From Methanolobus psychrotolerans (GTDB taxonomy: Archaea; Halobacteriota; Methanosarcinia; Methanosarcinales; Methanosarcinaceae), in the NCBI RefSeq assembly GCF_002243045.1, contig NZ_MBKP01000036.1, positions 1 to 53,394 on the forward strand: DNA of 53,394 nt, in the 5' to 3' direction. The notes beneath the pieces were generated by a model. The model saw only the letters and a list, made by a program, of their open reading frames with translations, was not told where the DNA came from and did not search any database. The translations under genes were made by a program, and so were the position numbers. Shown in pieces: positions 17,135-27,378 of the stretch (its first letter is position 1; each line of letters opens with the position of its first letter).

Positions 17135-19649
17135 CTGTGCATATATATTGTTCAGGTTGCCCTATTGTTTTCTGTATTTCATCACCCATGGAGAAAACAC
17201 AGGAAGCACCTTCTTCTTCTTTCTTGCCGGCAAATCCATTGAACCAGTTCAGCCACCTGTCATAGATTATCTGGTAATTTGTTTCTTTGGACTCTGATAT
17301 CTCTCGGTCCATGAGCAGCCAGAACATGTTGTTCGCAATAGCCACATTTCTTGCTTCCAGCAGGCAATGGTTCTCTTTACCGTAATCTGCTATCTTTCCT
17401 TTTACTTTTGCTCTCATGCGTATGTTACGCGAAGCCTCATCCATAGAAATGCCCCATTTGTCTGCAATCTTGCCTATCAGGACTGATTGTCCCCTGTCCA
17501 TTATATCCGATGGCTGAAGACAGTCATTTGAAGCATCATACGTGAGTATGTCCGAGAACACTTTTTCCGGATTCTCTTCCCATTTCTCATTGACTTCAGC
17601 AACCTGCATGATGCGTCGTTTCATTTTCATGCCGCCTGCTATCCTTGTATTAGCACAGACGATAACTGCATCAGTGGCCTTGAAGGATGCAGATGGGACT
17701 CTAAGGGTGTTCACTATCCTCTCGTATACAGCATCTGTTGATGATCCGTGTATTGTTCCTATGACTGAGTTTCCGGCTGCACCTACTTGCATGGCTTCAT
17801 ACAGCACGGCTACTTCCGGACCTCTTACCTCTCCCATTATAAGTGATGAGCTGCCAAGTCTCAGGGATGCCCGCAATGCAACAGAAGGCTCTATTTCTAT
17901 GCCATACTTCATGATTGCAGATTGTGAATTGAGGCCCTGGACTTTCCAGCCCATTTCCTGGAACTCTTCAACAGGTATCTCAGGAGTGTCCTCTATGGTT
18001 ATCATGCGGTATTTTTGTGGCATTTCCAGAAGCAAGGCACACATGAGTGAGGTTTTTCCGGCTCCGACTCCGCCTGCAACCAGGACGGAGGCCTGCCCAT
18101 CCATGATAAAACTGAGCAGGCCTGCAGTGAGTGATGACAGGGAGCCGTTATTGATTAACTTGGGCAGCGTCCAGGGGTCCTTTGCATGTTTTCTGAATGC
18201 ATAGGCAATTCCTTTAGCACTTAAAGGGTCTCCAATGACCGATACACGTACTCCATACTCTTTTAAAAACATTTCAAGCACAGGTGTTGCTTCACCGAAA
18301 GGACGTCCGCTAATGGAACGAAGTCTTGATACCATAGATTCCATATCTTCCTGAGAGAGGTATATGTTGGTTACACATTCCTCACCGTCCAGTACTACAT
18401 GCACAGGATTCAGGTCGGCAGGTGCGTTCACATAAACGTCATTGACACGCTCATCGGAGAGTAGGTCCTCAAGTATCCCAAGTCCTGTAGTGTATTTCGT
18501 AAGCAGATCGCAGCATAGCTTCACTTTTGCAGGGTCTGATAGTATATCATCGAACTCTTTCTCTTCAAGTAAAAGCTGTTTGCTGAGCCTGTGAAAATAT
18601 TCCCGTGAGTTCACAGGATCGGCAAATTGCAGGTTGGCAGGCCGGTGTACTATCATCTTCTTCCGTACTTTTTCTATCAGATTGAGTTCCCTTTCTTCCA
18701 GGGAATATTCTGTCGGGGTGATCATGTACATTTTCTCAGGACGGTCTGTCAGCTGGTATATACTCACAGGCAGCGGTCTCTCATCCTGAAAACGGATGTC
18801 GTAACATTCCTGGAATATAGTATTGTCCGGTGGTTCGGTGTAGATCCTTGATGTGGAAAAAGGTGGTCTTACATAAGATCTGAGATACTTTTCATATTCA
18901 ATTCCATATTCTCCTTGATATTCTCCAGAGATTTGCATATCAATACAGTTTGTTATTTTTTTCGATATTGAGTTTATTTCACGGAGAATATGTGTGGATT
19001 TTTCCCTACAAAGTACACATTCGGGCCTGGTCTCTGATCGAGGGTCCCTCGTTACTTTGTATTCAATAAGTTTGTCAATGATATAACAGGCCTTAAGAGG
19101 GTCTGTTTCTGATGTTTCAATTATCAGTTTCATTACCTCTGTATACTCTTTGCTGCACTGTGCGGAGTTATCGCATGTTTCAAGTACAAACTTTGAAGTT
19201 TTGTATGGAACTAGTTTGTCTTTCAGGCTAGCCATGAGGTATATCATTTCCATGGCCTTGCCTTCGTAATCTCTTTCGTAGAGTTTTGAAAGGGTGAGCC
19301 TTTCAGCAACCGTTTCTTTCTGGAGAATGTGAAAAATGCTTTTTCTACAGTGCTCATTTTCAAAACAGGACCCATGGTCACATTCCTTGCAGTCAATAAT
19401 AATGCCTCTGCTTTTTTTAGATATTCTTAGTTTGTAAGTACAGCCTTTATTGTCTTCTTTCTGTTTTCCTGCAAGCGAGGACAAGCTCCCTAGAAATTTA
19501 TTGAAAACTCTTTTTACCTTTCCTTTGTTTTCCGGTAAAATATCAACCGGTCTTCGTTCGGACAGGACCAGTTGTATTTGATCATATTGTGCAATATCAA
19601 TAGTATCGTTTTTCAGTGTAGGGTAAGTTTCTGTTTTTTCAAAGATCAC
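17118..19649 (-). CDS. Type II/IV secretion ATPase (FlaI/GspE family) with Cys-rich N-terminus
   Basis: An 843-residue hexameric motor ATPase for a type IV pilus-like or secretion system. The C-terminal half has the Walker A motif VAGGVGAGKTS at about residue 527, ITIEDTPEIP (Asp box), SLRLGSSSLIMGEVRGPEV (Walker B) and GTIHGSS (His box). The N-terminal 350 residues are unusual: Cys70, then C87-x2-C90-x4-C95-x5-C101, then further Cys near 158-164 and a CVLC pair near 210. They could bind zinc or an Fe-S cluster. It is longer than FlaI (about 550). It starts with GTG and leads the platform gene. Confidence 0.85.
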   Translation of the reverse strand: MIFEKTETYPTLKNDTIDIAQYDQIQLVLSERRPVDILPENKGKVKRVFNKFLGSLSSLAGKQKEDNKGCTYKLRISKKSRGIIIDCKECDHGSCFENEHCRKSIFHILQKETVAERLTLSKLYERDYEGKAMEMIYLMASLKDKLVPYKTSKFVLETCDNSAQCSKEYTEVMKLIIETSETDPLKACYIIDKLIEYKVTRDPRSETRPECVLCREKSTHILREINSISKKITNCIDMQISGEYQGEYGIEYEKYLRSYVRPPFSTSRIYTEPPDNTIFQECYDIRFQDERPLPVSIYQLTDRPEKMYMITPTEYSLEERELNLIEKVRKKMIVHRPANLQFADPVNSREYFHRLSKQLLLEEKEFDDILSDPAKVKLCCDLLTKYTTGLGILEDLLSDERVNDVYVNAPADLNPVHVVLDGEECVTNIYLSQEDMESMVSRLRSISGRPFGEATPVLEMFLKEYGVRVSVIGDPLSAKGIAYAFRKHAKDPWTLPKLINNGSLSSLTAGLLSFIMDGQASVLVAGGVGAGKTSLMCALLLEMPQKYRMITIEDTPEIPVEEFQEMGWKVQGLNSQSAIMKYGIEIEPSVALRASLRLGSSSLIMGEVRGPEVAVLYEAMQVGAAGNSVIGTIHGSSTDAVYERIVNTLRVPSASFKATDAVIVCANTRIAGGMKMKRRIMQVAEVNEKWEENPEKVFSDILTYDASNDCLQPSDIMDRGQSVLIGKIADKWGISMDEASRNIRMRAKVKGKIADYGKENHCLLEARNVAIANNMFWLLMDREISESKETNYQIIYDRWLNWFNGFAGKKEEEGASCVFSMGDEIQKTIGQPEQYICTGDQAV

Positions 19650-19880
19650 GTTTTATCCCACCAGCTAATTTTTTTTAAAAACAGGGTAATCTATTAATAA
19701 GTTTCGAAATTATCTTCTAATGATTAATTTTTTTAAACACTCATATAATCCTAAATACTCGGTTCTTTTCTTTTAAATCCACATCTGCGGGTAACAAGTG
19801 TTAATATAATACTTTCACCTAACTCCCCTCTGGACTTTATATTTGCAGAGCCTATCTTCTTTAAGGGCCGGAGATTTTAC

Positions 19881-21110
19881 ATGGGTATATACACTGTTTC
19901 ACAATTGAATGACTATATAAAGCAGGTTTTTTCACATGATCCGCAACTGGGGCAGGTATGGGTGCGAGGTGAGATATCAAACCTGACAAAACACAGCTCT
20001 GGTCATTATTATTTCACTTTGAAGGATAAAGGTGCACAGATAAGTTGTGTGAGTTTCCGGATGACTAACCGAACCCTTAAATTTGAACCGGAGTCGTCCA
20101 TGAAGGTTCTTGTTTTCGGGTCAGTGGATGTTTATACCGTGCGAGGCCAGTATCAGCTGCGGGTACTGGACATGCGTCCTGATGGTATCGGTGAGCTCTA
20201 CAAGGCTTACGAACAACTCAGGAACAGATTGGAAGAAGAAGGTTTGTTCGATGTGTCCCACAAGAAAAAGATTCCTCGTTTCCCGGGGAAGGTAGGAGTT
20301 ATCACCTCGCCAACAGGCGCTGCTATTCATGATATACTCAATGTGCTCAAACGCAGGTTCCCTGTGGATGTACTGCTAAGTCCGGCAATTGTCCAGGGAG
20401 AACAGTCTGCTGCAAGTATCGCCAGGTCAATTGAACATCTCAATAGAACAGACGTTGATGTGATAATTGTTGGCAGAGGCGGTGGTTCATTAGAAGACAT
20501 GTGGTCATTTAATGAGGAAATTGTTGCAAGATCAATATTCGAGTCCAAAGTACCGATTATCTCAGCTGTGGGACATGAAACAGATTACACAATTGCTGAC
20601 TTTGTGGCTGATGTGAGGGCTCCCACACCATCGGCAGCTGCAGAGATCGCAGTTCCGGAAAAGTCTGAATTGACGAAATATGTGTTTTCTCTTTCATTAC
20701 GTATGGAGCAAGCTGTAATGCATTATATGTCTGACAAAGTCCGCCATGTGGACTATCTTTGTTCCAGAATTGACCACAAAAGATTTGCTGAGATACTGCG
20801 GCGTGATCTACAAAGGGTTGATGAACTCAGCTCACGCATGGAGTTCGGAATTGCTAAGATAATTGAGTCAAAGGTGTCCTCGTTATCCGGGGTTGCAGGT
20901 CGTCTGAATGCTGTAAGCCCGTTGAATACGTTAGAGAGGGGATACAGTATTGTTCTTCGTAGCAGGGATCATAGCATTGTCAGAAGCATCGGGGATGTGA
21001 GTCCGGATGAATGTCTGGATATAAGGGTCATTGATGGTACTGTGAAATGCAGTGTAAAGGGTATCAAGCCTGAGAGGCGAAACATTGATGAGATGGAGTT
21101 GAATCTATGA
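19881..21110 (+). CDS. xseA: Exodeoxyribonuclease VII large subunit
   Basis: A 409-residue XseA. The OB-fold is at about residues 20-100 (VWVRGEISNLTKHSSGHYYFTLKD), followed by the catalytic domain with GVITSPTGAAIHDIL, VIIVGRGGGSLEDMWSFNEE and PIISAVGHETDYTIADFVADVRAPTPSAAAE. The enzyme degrades single-stranded DNA to oligonucleotides in recombination and mismatch repair. It is typically bacterial and known in only some archaea, so early transfer is likely. GGAG (19870-19873) precedes the ATG. The stop overlaps the xseB start by 4 bases (ATGA), as in bacteria. Confidence 0.95.
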   Translation: MGIYTVSQLNDYIKQVFSHDPQLGQVWVRGEISNLTKHSSGHYYFTLKDKGAQISCVSFRMTNRTLKFEPESSMKVLVFGSVDVYTVRGQYQLRVLDMRPDGIGELYKAYEQLRNRLEEEGLFDVSHKKKIPRFPGKVGVITSPTGAAIHDILNVLKRRFPVDVLLSPAIVQGEQSAASIARSIEHLNRTDVDVIIVGRGGGSLEDMWSFNEEIVARSIFESKVPIISAVGHETDYTIADFVADVRAPTPSAAAEIAVPEKSELTKYVFSLSLRMEQAVMHYMSDKVRHVDYLCSRIDHKRFAEILRRDLQRVDELSSRMEFGIAKIIESKVSSLSGVAGRLNAVSPLNTLERGYSIVLRSRDHSIVRSIGDVSPDECLDIRVIDGTVKCSVKGIKPERRNIDEMELNL

Positions 21111-21358
21111 AGGAGATAATAGATGATAATGAAGAGCTGGAAGGGCTGAGTTTTGAAAGCTCGCTGGAAGAGCTGGAATCCCTTGTAGATAAGCTTGAAA
21201 GGGGCCAAATGACCCTGGATGAAAGCCTTTTGATATTTGAGCGTGGCATGAAACTTGCCCGTGTGTGCAACCATAAGCTATCAAAGGCTGAAAGGAAGAT
21301 TGAAATACTGATTGTAAAGAATGGTAAACTAAAAACAGACACGTTCATTGATGAATGA
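21107..21358 (+). CDS. xseB: Exodeoxyribonuclease VII small subunit
   Basis: An 83-residue XseB, with LSFESSLEELESLVDKLERGQMTLDESLLIFERGMKLARVCNHKLSKAERKI matching the family's two long helices. Several small subunits bind each XseA and are needed for a soluble, active nuclease. The C-terminal tail (KNGKLKTDTFIDE) is slightly longer than in many bacteria. The 4-base overlap with xseA implies translational coupling and equal origin of both genes. Confidence 0.93.
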   Translation: MKEIIDDNEELEGLSFESSLEELESLVDKLERGQMTLDESLLIFERGMKLARVCNHKLSKAERKIEILIVKNGKLKTDTFIDE

Positions 21359-21466
21359 TCTGGCTGGGGATTAGATCATAACTATTTTGACGGAGATTAT
21401 ATTAACAATTCCTTAATATTTCCTCAATTAAATATAATATTTAAAGTAGTTTACATAGTTGAAGAT

Positions 21467-22549
21467 TCAGGCAGAGTCTGATATATTCTTTTCATTTTCC
21501 AGATATCTTTTTGCTAAGAGGTATACGCTGATTCCTGTTATTATCAAAAGGAATATGGCAATCACAAGTCCATGGGTTGTGAAATCCTGCCATGAATGCA
21601 CTGAAGCCCATATTCCACTCCTTGTAACAAAGGTTGCAAATATCACCAGAATGAATGATGCTACTGCAAGCAGTGGTGCCAGGAATCCGTATTCGCCGTG
21701 TTTTGCGCGTGTCTGGGCATGCAGGTATGCTGTGGCTGTTATCCATGGTATAAGTGAGGATGTTTCTACGGGATCCCATGTCCAGTACCATGCGCCCCAT
21801 CCAAGTACCTCGTATGCCCAGAATCCTCCAAGGCCAATCCCTAGTGTGAGGAAGAGCCATGCAATTCTCATCCAGTCTCTTGCCACAAGTGTCCATCGTG
21901 TGTCCTTTGTGACAAGGTTGGCAATGGCAGCTGCGAAAGGTATAGTGAATGCTGCATATCCAAGGAAGAGTACAGGTGGGTGGACAGCCATCCAGGGATT
22001 GCGCAGGAGTGGGTTCATGCCCTGTCCGTAAGGTACATCAAACAGAACCGCAAACGGATTCCAGTTAGTTGCTTCAACAGCGCCAGATGGGAGTATACGG
22101 TATGCTGAGAATGGGTTGTCGATTACCAGCAATGTCAGAAATACGGATACTATTGCTATAGATGCCATTCTTGTAATGTCCATCATCCTTGTTTCAGTAA
22201 GCTCCTTTGTGTGTCCTGTGTAACGGAGGAACATCAGCATTACAAGTATTGCCCATGTCCAGAGCAGAAGAGAACCTTGTTGTCCTGCCCAGAAAGCAGA
22301 CATGCGATAGAACCATGAAAGGTCTTTGCTAGAGTGATTGAATACGTATTCATAGGAAGCATTGACACTCAGAAGGTATGTCATGAGTATGAATGCAGAG
22401 AGTGTAATACAAGCAGTACACATCATTTCCAGTTTACTTAAGCGTATCTTTGCTCTGTAATCGGATAATGTATAATAACGAATTGAATAGAATGTGGCAC
22501 CCCAGCCGCATATAAAGGCCAGCCATATGAAGATCATACCCAAATTCAA
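21467..22549 (-). CDS. ccmF: CcmF-type cytochrome c haem lyase, N-terminal half (WWD domain)
   Basis: A 360-residue membrane protein equal to the first half of bacterial CcmF. It has about nine membrane helices, the haem-handling WWD motif GGFWAYEVLGWGAWYWTWDP at residues 241-260, and conserved HPPVLFLGY (His190). It attaches haem to apocytochrome c on the outer face of the membrane. The second half is a separate gene just upstream (22554-23585), 4 bases away, so the protein is split and the halves are in reverse order. TTG 22549 follows AGGTGAT; ATG 22537 is an alternative. Expect multihaem cytochromes c in this organism. Confidence 0.9.
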   Translation of the reverse strand: MNLGMIFIWLAFICGWGATFYSIRYYTLSDYRAKIRLSKLEMMCTACITLSAFILMTYLLSVNASYEYVFNHSSKDLSWFYRMSAFWAGQQGSLLLWTWAILVMLMFLRYTGHTKELTETRMMDITRMASIAIVSVFLTLLVIDNPFSAYRILPSGAVEATNWNPFAVLFDVPYGQGMNPLLRNPWMAVHPPVLFLGYAAFTIPFAAAIANLVTKDTRWTLVARDWMRIAWLFLTLGIGLGGFWAYEVLGWGAWYWTWDPVETSSLIPWITATAYLHAQTRAKHGEYGFLAPLLAVASFILVIFATFVTRSGIWASVHSWQDFTTHGLVIAIFLLIITGISVYLLAKRYLENEKNISDSA

Positions 22550-22553
22550 ATCA

Positions 22554-23585
22554 TCACCTCTTTCCCTCTGCTCTTTTTAACCTACGTTTTTCTATTTCCT
22601 GTTCGAGCAGTCTGTCATATGTTCCTTCCGGGCCTGTTTTCCTACTTACACTGGATGAAGTTGCTTTTCCGTCGTTTGTGCGGTCTGCCAATAGCAGGGC
22701 AGTGATGCCTATTACCATCAGGTATATTCCTCCCCAAAGGCAGTTGATGAAGGGCACAGTTCGCATGTAGATATCGACTTTACCGCCGGATTCATCTATA
22801 GCCCTTGGAGCAATGAACAGCTCTTCTGTAAGTCCTCGATTAATGTAAGTGGTGGTGTATGTCTGTCCCCATTTGAAATCAGTGATATAATTGATCTGTC
22901 CTGTCTTGAAATAGTTCCCGTTCTTATATATGTCAAAATCAATTTCAGTAGTGTATGATGATGCAGGATAGCTGCGGAAAGCCTCACCACTATAGTATGA
23001 ATTCATACTGTTGATCTTCAACTGGTAGTGCTGTCCGTCAAATGAGCCTGTCTCAGTTGTCCCGAGTACAGCGGAATTTTCTACTTTCATGTTAGAACTG
23101 AGGACGATTCCAAGCAGGATGAGCAGGATTCCCACGTGTATCACATGTGCGCTGAGTTTCTTGATCTTTACTAAAGTGATATCATTCTTGCTGATGCTGT
23201 ATATTTTTATTATTCTGTAAAAGGTTGCCAGAAGGGCAACGATAAGTACGGGCACGGAAATGTCCATAGGTGTATTCTCTAAGGGTGAGATTACGGCAAA
23301 AAGGATTGAAAGTGCAGCTGTTCCTCCTACTATTGGGACGATGTGCTTGCGGTTTGCATAACCTACGAGCATGCATGTACTCAGGAGAAGAACCAGGATG
23401 GTCACAGGAATTGCAGCCCTGTTGTTGAAGTAGCTGGATTCAAGGCTAAGTTCAGCTCCGGTTGTCAGTTTTGCGATGAGGGGTGTTAGCATTCCCATTG
23501 TTATGATTGTTGCCAGCATGAGAAAAGTGACAACAGTCGCAAGCATAGTATTGCTAGTTGTTAAAGGGGGTATTTTGTTTTTCAT
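22554..23585 (-). CDS. CcmF-type cytochrome c biogenesis protein, C-terminal half
   Basis: A 343-residue protein matching the second half of bacterial CcmF. GMLTPLIAKLTTGAELSLESSYFN corresponds to the helix-loop after the WWD region, HVIHVGILLILLGIVLSS to the next His-bearing helix, then a large outer domain (about residues 170-290) and a last helix at about 285-305. The C-terminal tail is charged. It is the first gene of the pair. CcmA, CcmB, CcmC and CcmE are not in this window and must lie elsewhere. Confidence 0.85.
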   Translation of the reverse strand: MKNKIPPLTTSNTMLATVVTFLMLATIITMGMLTPLIAKLTTGAELSLESSYFNNRAAIPVTILVLLLSTCMLVGYANRKHIVPIVGGTAALSILFAVISPLENTPMDISVPVLIVALLATFYRIIKIYSISKNDITLVKIKKLSAHVIHVGILLILLGIVLSSNMKVENSAVLGTTETGSFDGQHYQLKINSMNSYYSGEAFRSYPASSYTTEIDFDIYKNGNYFKTGQINYITDFKWGQTYTTTYINRGLTEELFIAPRAIDESGGKVDIYMRTVPFINCLWGGIYLMVIGITALLLADRTNDGKATSSSVSRKTGPEGTYDRLLEQEIEKRRLKRAEGKR

Positions 23586-23699
23586 CTTGCAGGCAAATTC
23601 TATGTATACAACATATTTATAATTAGAGCTATTTTACCCAATGTGTTTCGATATCTTAAATAATGATGTTGCATATCAGAACAGAGCAACAAATGTGAG

Positions 23700-24269
23700 T
23701 TGATAAATACGATAGAGATGCTGATAACTGCTGTCTGGCTGATGCTTCCTGCCTATATTCCAAGTCCTGTGGCAGCTGTCTTTGGTGGAGGAAAACCAAT
23801 TGATGGTGGCAAGACACTTGGGGACGGAAGGCGTATACTTGGTGATGGAAAAACATACCGTGGCCTTCTTTCAGGCATATTTTTCGGAATGGTAGTTGGT
23901 CTGTTGCAGATGTATTATCTGTCCATGAACTCAATGTTGTTCTCAGTAGAGCTTCCTTCTTTTGCAGGAAACGGTGTAAATGCTACAGTTGTTATCTTTG
24001 CACTGGCATTTGGTTCTCTGTTTGGGGATATGTTCATGAGTTTCTTCAAGAGGCGACTTGGCCTTAAAAGAGGTGCACCGCTTCCGGTTGTCGATCAGCT
24101 TGATTTTGTATTCGGTGCATGGTTGCTCACGTACATAATAGCTCCCGGCTGGTTCACAGCCAACTTTACTGCTTCAATAATAATTGTGCTGCTGGTTCTG
24201 ACTCCTGTCCTGCACCTGAGCACGAACATTATAGGATATTTCATCGGGGTCAAGAATGAGCCTTGGTGA
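23700..24269 (+). CDS. carS: CDP-archaeol synthase (CarS)
   Basis: A 189-residue membrane enzyme that joins CTP to digeranylgeranylglyceryl phosphate, giving CDP-archaeol, the precursor of archaeal phospholipids. The motif FGGGKPIDGGKTLGDGRRILGDGKTYRG is at about residues 27-54 from this start. FGDMFMSFFKRRLGLKRGAPLPVVDQLDF is the second conserved block, and five membrane helices are visible. TTG 23700 opens the frame; ATG 23718 (MLITAVWLMLPAYIP) is as likely from comparison with relatives. It is divergent from the ccmF pair and 41 bases before pyrE. Confidence 0.9.
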   Translation: MINTIEMLITAVWLMLPAYIPSPVAAVFGGGKPIDGGKTLGDGRRILGDGKTYRGLLSGIFFGMVVGLLQMYYLSMNSMLFSVELPSFAGNGVNATVVIFALAFGSLFGDMFMSFFKRRLGLKRGAPLPVVDQLDFVFGAWLLTYIIAPGWFTANFTASIIIVLLVLTPVLHLSTNIIGYFIGVKNEPW

Positions 24270-24310
24270 GCATTTAATATTTTGAACGATTTTAATTATC
24301 AGGTGATCTA

Positions 24311-24844
24311 ATGTCTGAAGGGAATGGTAAACGTGCATTGATAGATGCTCTGAAGGCGTGTGGTGCTGTTAAGTTTGGCGATTTCACACTTGCCTCAGGT
24401 AAGAAAAGTACATATTATATTGATATCAAGAAGGCAAGCACGGACCCTGCTACGCTTAAAGTTATAGCAAAGGAAGCATCAAGGGTCATTAAAGGACTTG
24501 AAATTGATGCTGTCGGCGGTGTTGTGCTTGGCGGTGTTCCTCTTGCCACGGCTGTCTCTCTTGAGGCAAACCTGCCACTTGTGCTGATACGCAAATCTGA
24601 AAAAGGTTATGGCACAGGCGGGCGTTTTGTCGGTGATTTCCACGCAGGCTCAAAGATATTGCTTCTTGAGGATGTGACTACAAGTGGTGGTTCTGTAAAG
24701 GATGCCATTGAGGCAATACGTGAAGCAGGTGCCGTTGTTGACAGGGTCATTACAGTTGTTGACAGGGATTCAGGGGCAGAGAAGAGCCTAAGTGACATTG
24801 GTGTGAAGCTTGTTCCTCTTGTCAGGGCAAGTGATCTGATCTGA
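24311..24844 (+). CDS. pyrE: Orotate phosphoribosyltransferase
   Basis: A 177-residue enzyme of pyrimidine synthesis that makes OMP from orotate and PRPP. FTLASGKKSTYYIDIKK is the N-terminal orotate-binding block, and ILLLEDVTTSGGSV is the PRPP-binding motif at about residues 115-128. Length fits the short archaeal form. AGGTGAT precedes the ATG. It follows carS by 41 bases and may be cotranscribed with it. Confidence 0.95.
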   Translation: MSEGNGKRALIDALKACGAVKFGDFTLASGKKSTYYIDIKKASTDPATLKVIAKEASRVIKGLEIDAVGGVVLGGVPLATAVSLEANLPLVLIRKSEKGYGTGGRFVGDFHAGSKILLLEDVTTSGGSVKDAIEAIREAGAVVDRVITVVDRDSGAEKSLSDIGVKLVPLVRASDLI

Positions 24845-25025
24845 TTCATTTTAATTTGATTTTGCAGGTAAAAAAAGGCAAGTTATTTATTTCAGGAATT
24901 AGAACTCTCTGATATTCTGATTCCTAATAAAATAACAAACATAATTACGGATATTGAATACAGATATTGAATTGAAATTATCTGCACGTAGTTAATAGTA
25001 GTTTTCTTATGATGAGGTTTGATAT

Positions 25026-26330
25026 ATGAACATATTAGTAGTTGGTGGCGGCGGAAGAGAGCATGCTATCGCAGCAGCAATGGCACGAAGCAGGAAAGAT
25101 CCGTCCATCTATGCCGTGATGTCAAAGAAGAATCCGGGAATTGCTGAATTATGTGAGGATTTCCTTCTTGAAAAAGAGACCGATGTGGATAAAATTGTCG
25201 GGTTTGCATTGTCAAAGAATGTAGAGCTCGCTGTAGTTGGCCCGGAAGCACCGCTTGCAGCTGGTCTTGCAGACGCTCTGGAGGATGCGGGTATCAGTGT
25301 TGCCAGTCCGAAAAAGAAGGTTGCACAGCTTGAGTTTGATAAGGCATGGGCACGCAATTTCATGAAGAACAATAACATTGCAGGTTGTCCTGTCTTTGAG
25401 GTATTCACTGAGAAGGATGCTATGGATGCTTTCATCTATGAGCTTGGAAATGTTGCTATCAAGCCATCAGGTCTTACAGGTGGCAAGGGTGTCAAGGTAA
25501 TGGGCGACCAGTTGCCTGATGTGGATGCCGCAAAGGAATACGCTTCAAGCCTGCTTGGTCAGGGAAGCGTTGTTGTTGAGGAGAACCTCGTTGGCGAGGA
25601 GTTCACACTGCAGGCTTTTGTTGATGGGAGGAACCTTGCTTTCATGCCAACTGTTCAGGATCACAAGAGGGCATTTGAGAACGATCTTGGCCCAAACACA
25701 GGTGGTATGGGTTCTTACAATGCACCAGGTGAGATCCTTCCTTTCCTTACTGCCGGGGATGTTGAGAGTTCCAAGCAGATAATGATCGACACTGTCAAGG
25801 CGCTTTACAAGGAAACCGGACAGAAGTACAGGGGTACGCTGTATGGCCAGTTCATGATCACAAAGGATGGTCCTAAGGTCATTGAGTTCAATGCGCGGTT
25901 CGGTGACCCTGAGGCTATGAATGTGTTGCCTTTGCTTGAAACCGATTACGTGGATGTGCTTTCTGCAATGGCAAGCGGTACGCTTGATAAGCTGGATGTG
26001 AAGTTCAGCAAGAAGGCAACAGTTTGTAAGTATGCTGTTCCGGCAGGCTACCCTGACAATCCGACAAAGGACAGGGAAGTAGTTGTAGGTGACATTGGCA
26101 GTGCCATTCTTTTCTATTCCAGTGTTTATGAGAAGGGTGGAAGGGTCTTCACCACCGGTTCAAGGGCAGTTGCTGTTGTAGGTGTTGCGGATTCCATTGC
26201 TGAGGCTGAGAAGATAGCTCAGAATGCCCTGGAGAATCTGTCCGGTGACCTGCACTACAGAAGTGACATAGGTACGGCAGGCCTTATCCAGAGACGTATT
26301 GACCATATGAAACAAATACGCGGGCAGTAA
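25026..26330 (+). CDS. purD: Phosphoribosylamine-glycine ligase
   Basis: A 434-residue GARS enzyme, step two of purine synthesis. The N-terminal Rossmann part [19 protein letters not shown], the ATP-grasp loop [14 protein letters not shown], and [23 protein letters not shown] and [18 protein letters not shown] are all present. Length is normal. The 181 bases upstream contain AT-rich stretches but no gene. It is followed by argF after 52 bases. Confidence 0.96.
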   Translation: MNILVVGGGGREHAIAAAMARSRKDPSIYAVMSKKNPGIAELCEDFLLEKETDVDKIVGFALSKNVELAVVGPEAPLAAGLADALEDAGISVASPKKKVAQLEFDKAWARNFMKNNNIAGCPVFEVFTEKDAMDAFIYELGNVAIKPSGLTGGKGVKVMGDQLPDVDAAKEYASSLLGQGSVVVEENLVGEEFTLQAFVDGRNLAFMPTVQDHKRAFENDLGPNTGGMGSYNAPGEILPFLTAGDVESSKQIMIDTVKALYKETGQKYRGTLYGQFMITKDGPKVIEFNARFGDPEAMNVLPLLETDYVDVLSAMASGTLDKLDVKFSKKATVCKYAVPAGYPDNPTKDREVVVGDIGSAILFYSSVYEKGGRVFTTGSRAVAVVGVADSIAEAEKIAQNALENLSGDLHYRSDIGTAGLIQRRIDHMKQIRGQ

Positions 26331-26382
26331 TATAGTTTAATAGTGATGTTAGTTTATTAATAGTTTAGTGAAGGTTGATAGT

Positions 26383-27288
26383 ATGAAACACCTGATTTCA
26401 ATGGCTGACCTGACTCATGATGAAATAGTTGAGTTACTCGATATGGCGGAAGACCTGAAGGAAAAACGCCTGCGGGGCAAGGTCACAGACCTCCTGAAGA
26501 ACAAGAGCCTGGGTATGATATTTGAGAAATCCTCTACACGTACCAGAGTGTCATTTGAGGTTGCTATGTGCGATCTTGGCGGGCATGGGCTCTACCTGAA
26601 TCCAAGGGATATGCAGCTTGGCCGTGGTGAGACGGTTGGGGACACTTCCGAGGTGCTCTCAAGATATCTCTACGGTATCATTGCAAGGGTCTATAGCCAT
26701 GAGACGGTGAAACAGCTGGCAGAGCACTCTTCTATTCCGGTCATCAATGCGCTTTCAGATAAGGAGCACCCATGCCAGATACTTGCCGACCTGCAAACTA
26801 TCCGTGAGTACAAAAACAGGCTCACTGGCTTGAAATACGCATGGGTCGGCGATGGGAACAATGTATGTAATTCGGCTATCCTTGGTTGTGCCATCATGGG
26901 TATGGAGGCTGCGGTTGCATGTCCTCCGGGATATGAGCCGGATGAGGATATTGTGGAGCTTGCAAGGGAGCTTGGCGGAAAGGTCACTGTCACCAACGAT
27001 CCCAACGAGGCTGCCACAGATGCTGATGTTATCTACACTGATGTGTGGGTGTCCATGGGCGATGAGGAAGAGCGCGAGCAGCGCCTGAGGGACCTTGCTC
27101 CCTACCAGATAAACTCCAGACTGGTCGAGCTGGCAAAATCCGATGTTATCGTCATGCATTGCCTCCCTGCACACCGTGGCGAGGAAATAAGCGCAGAGGT
27201 CATGGATGGTCCTCACTCGGTCGTCTTCGACCAGGCCGAGAACCGCCTGCATTCCCAGAAAGCACTGTTACTGAAACTGCTGGCATAA
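26383..27288 (+). CDS. argF: Ornithine carbamoyltransferase
   Basis: A 301-residue enzyme of arginine synthesis that makes citrulline from ornithine and carbamoyl phosphate. SSTRTR (residues 50-55) binds carbamoyl phosphate, [11 protein letters not shown] is the second site, and DVWVSMGDE and [12 protein letters not shown] bind ornithine. ATG 26383 follows GGTTGAT and gives the usual [10 protein letters not shown] start; the GTG at 26368 is less likely. The codon mix in the last third is richer in C than the neighbours, but nothing else is odd. Confidence 0.96.
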   Translation: MKHLISMADLTHDEIVELLDMAEDLKEKRLRGKVTDLLKNKSLGMIFEKSSTRTRVSFEVAMCDLGGHGLYLNPRDMQLGRGETVGDTSEVLSRYLYGIIARVYSHETVKQLAEHSSIPVINALSDKEHPCQILADLQTIREYKNRLTGLKYAWVGDGNNVCNSAILGCAIMGMEAAVACPPGYEPDEDIVELARELGGKVTVTNDPNEAATDADVIYTDVWVSMGDEEEREQRLRDLAPYQINSRLVELAKSDVIVMHCLPAHRGEEISAEVMDGPHSVVFDQAENRLHSQKALLLKLLA

Positions 27289-27378
27289 CCCGCCACCAGT
27301 TTTCATTTTCCATCCGTTTTGTCCCCTTTCAAACACAAAGTTTAATTACAAAAAGCACTACTAACCATCACTCACAAT

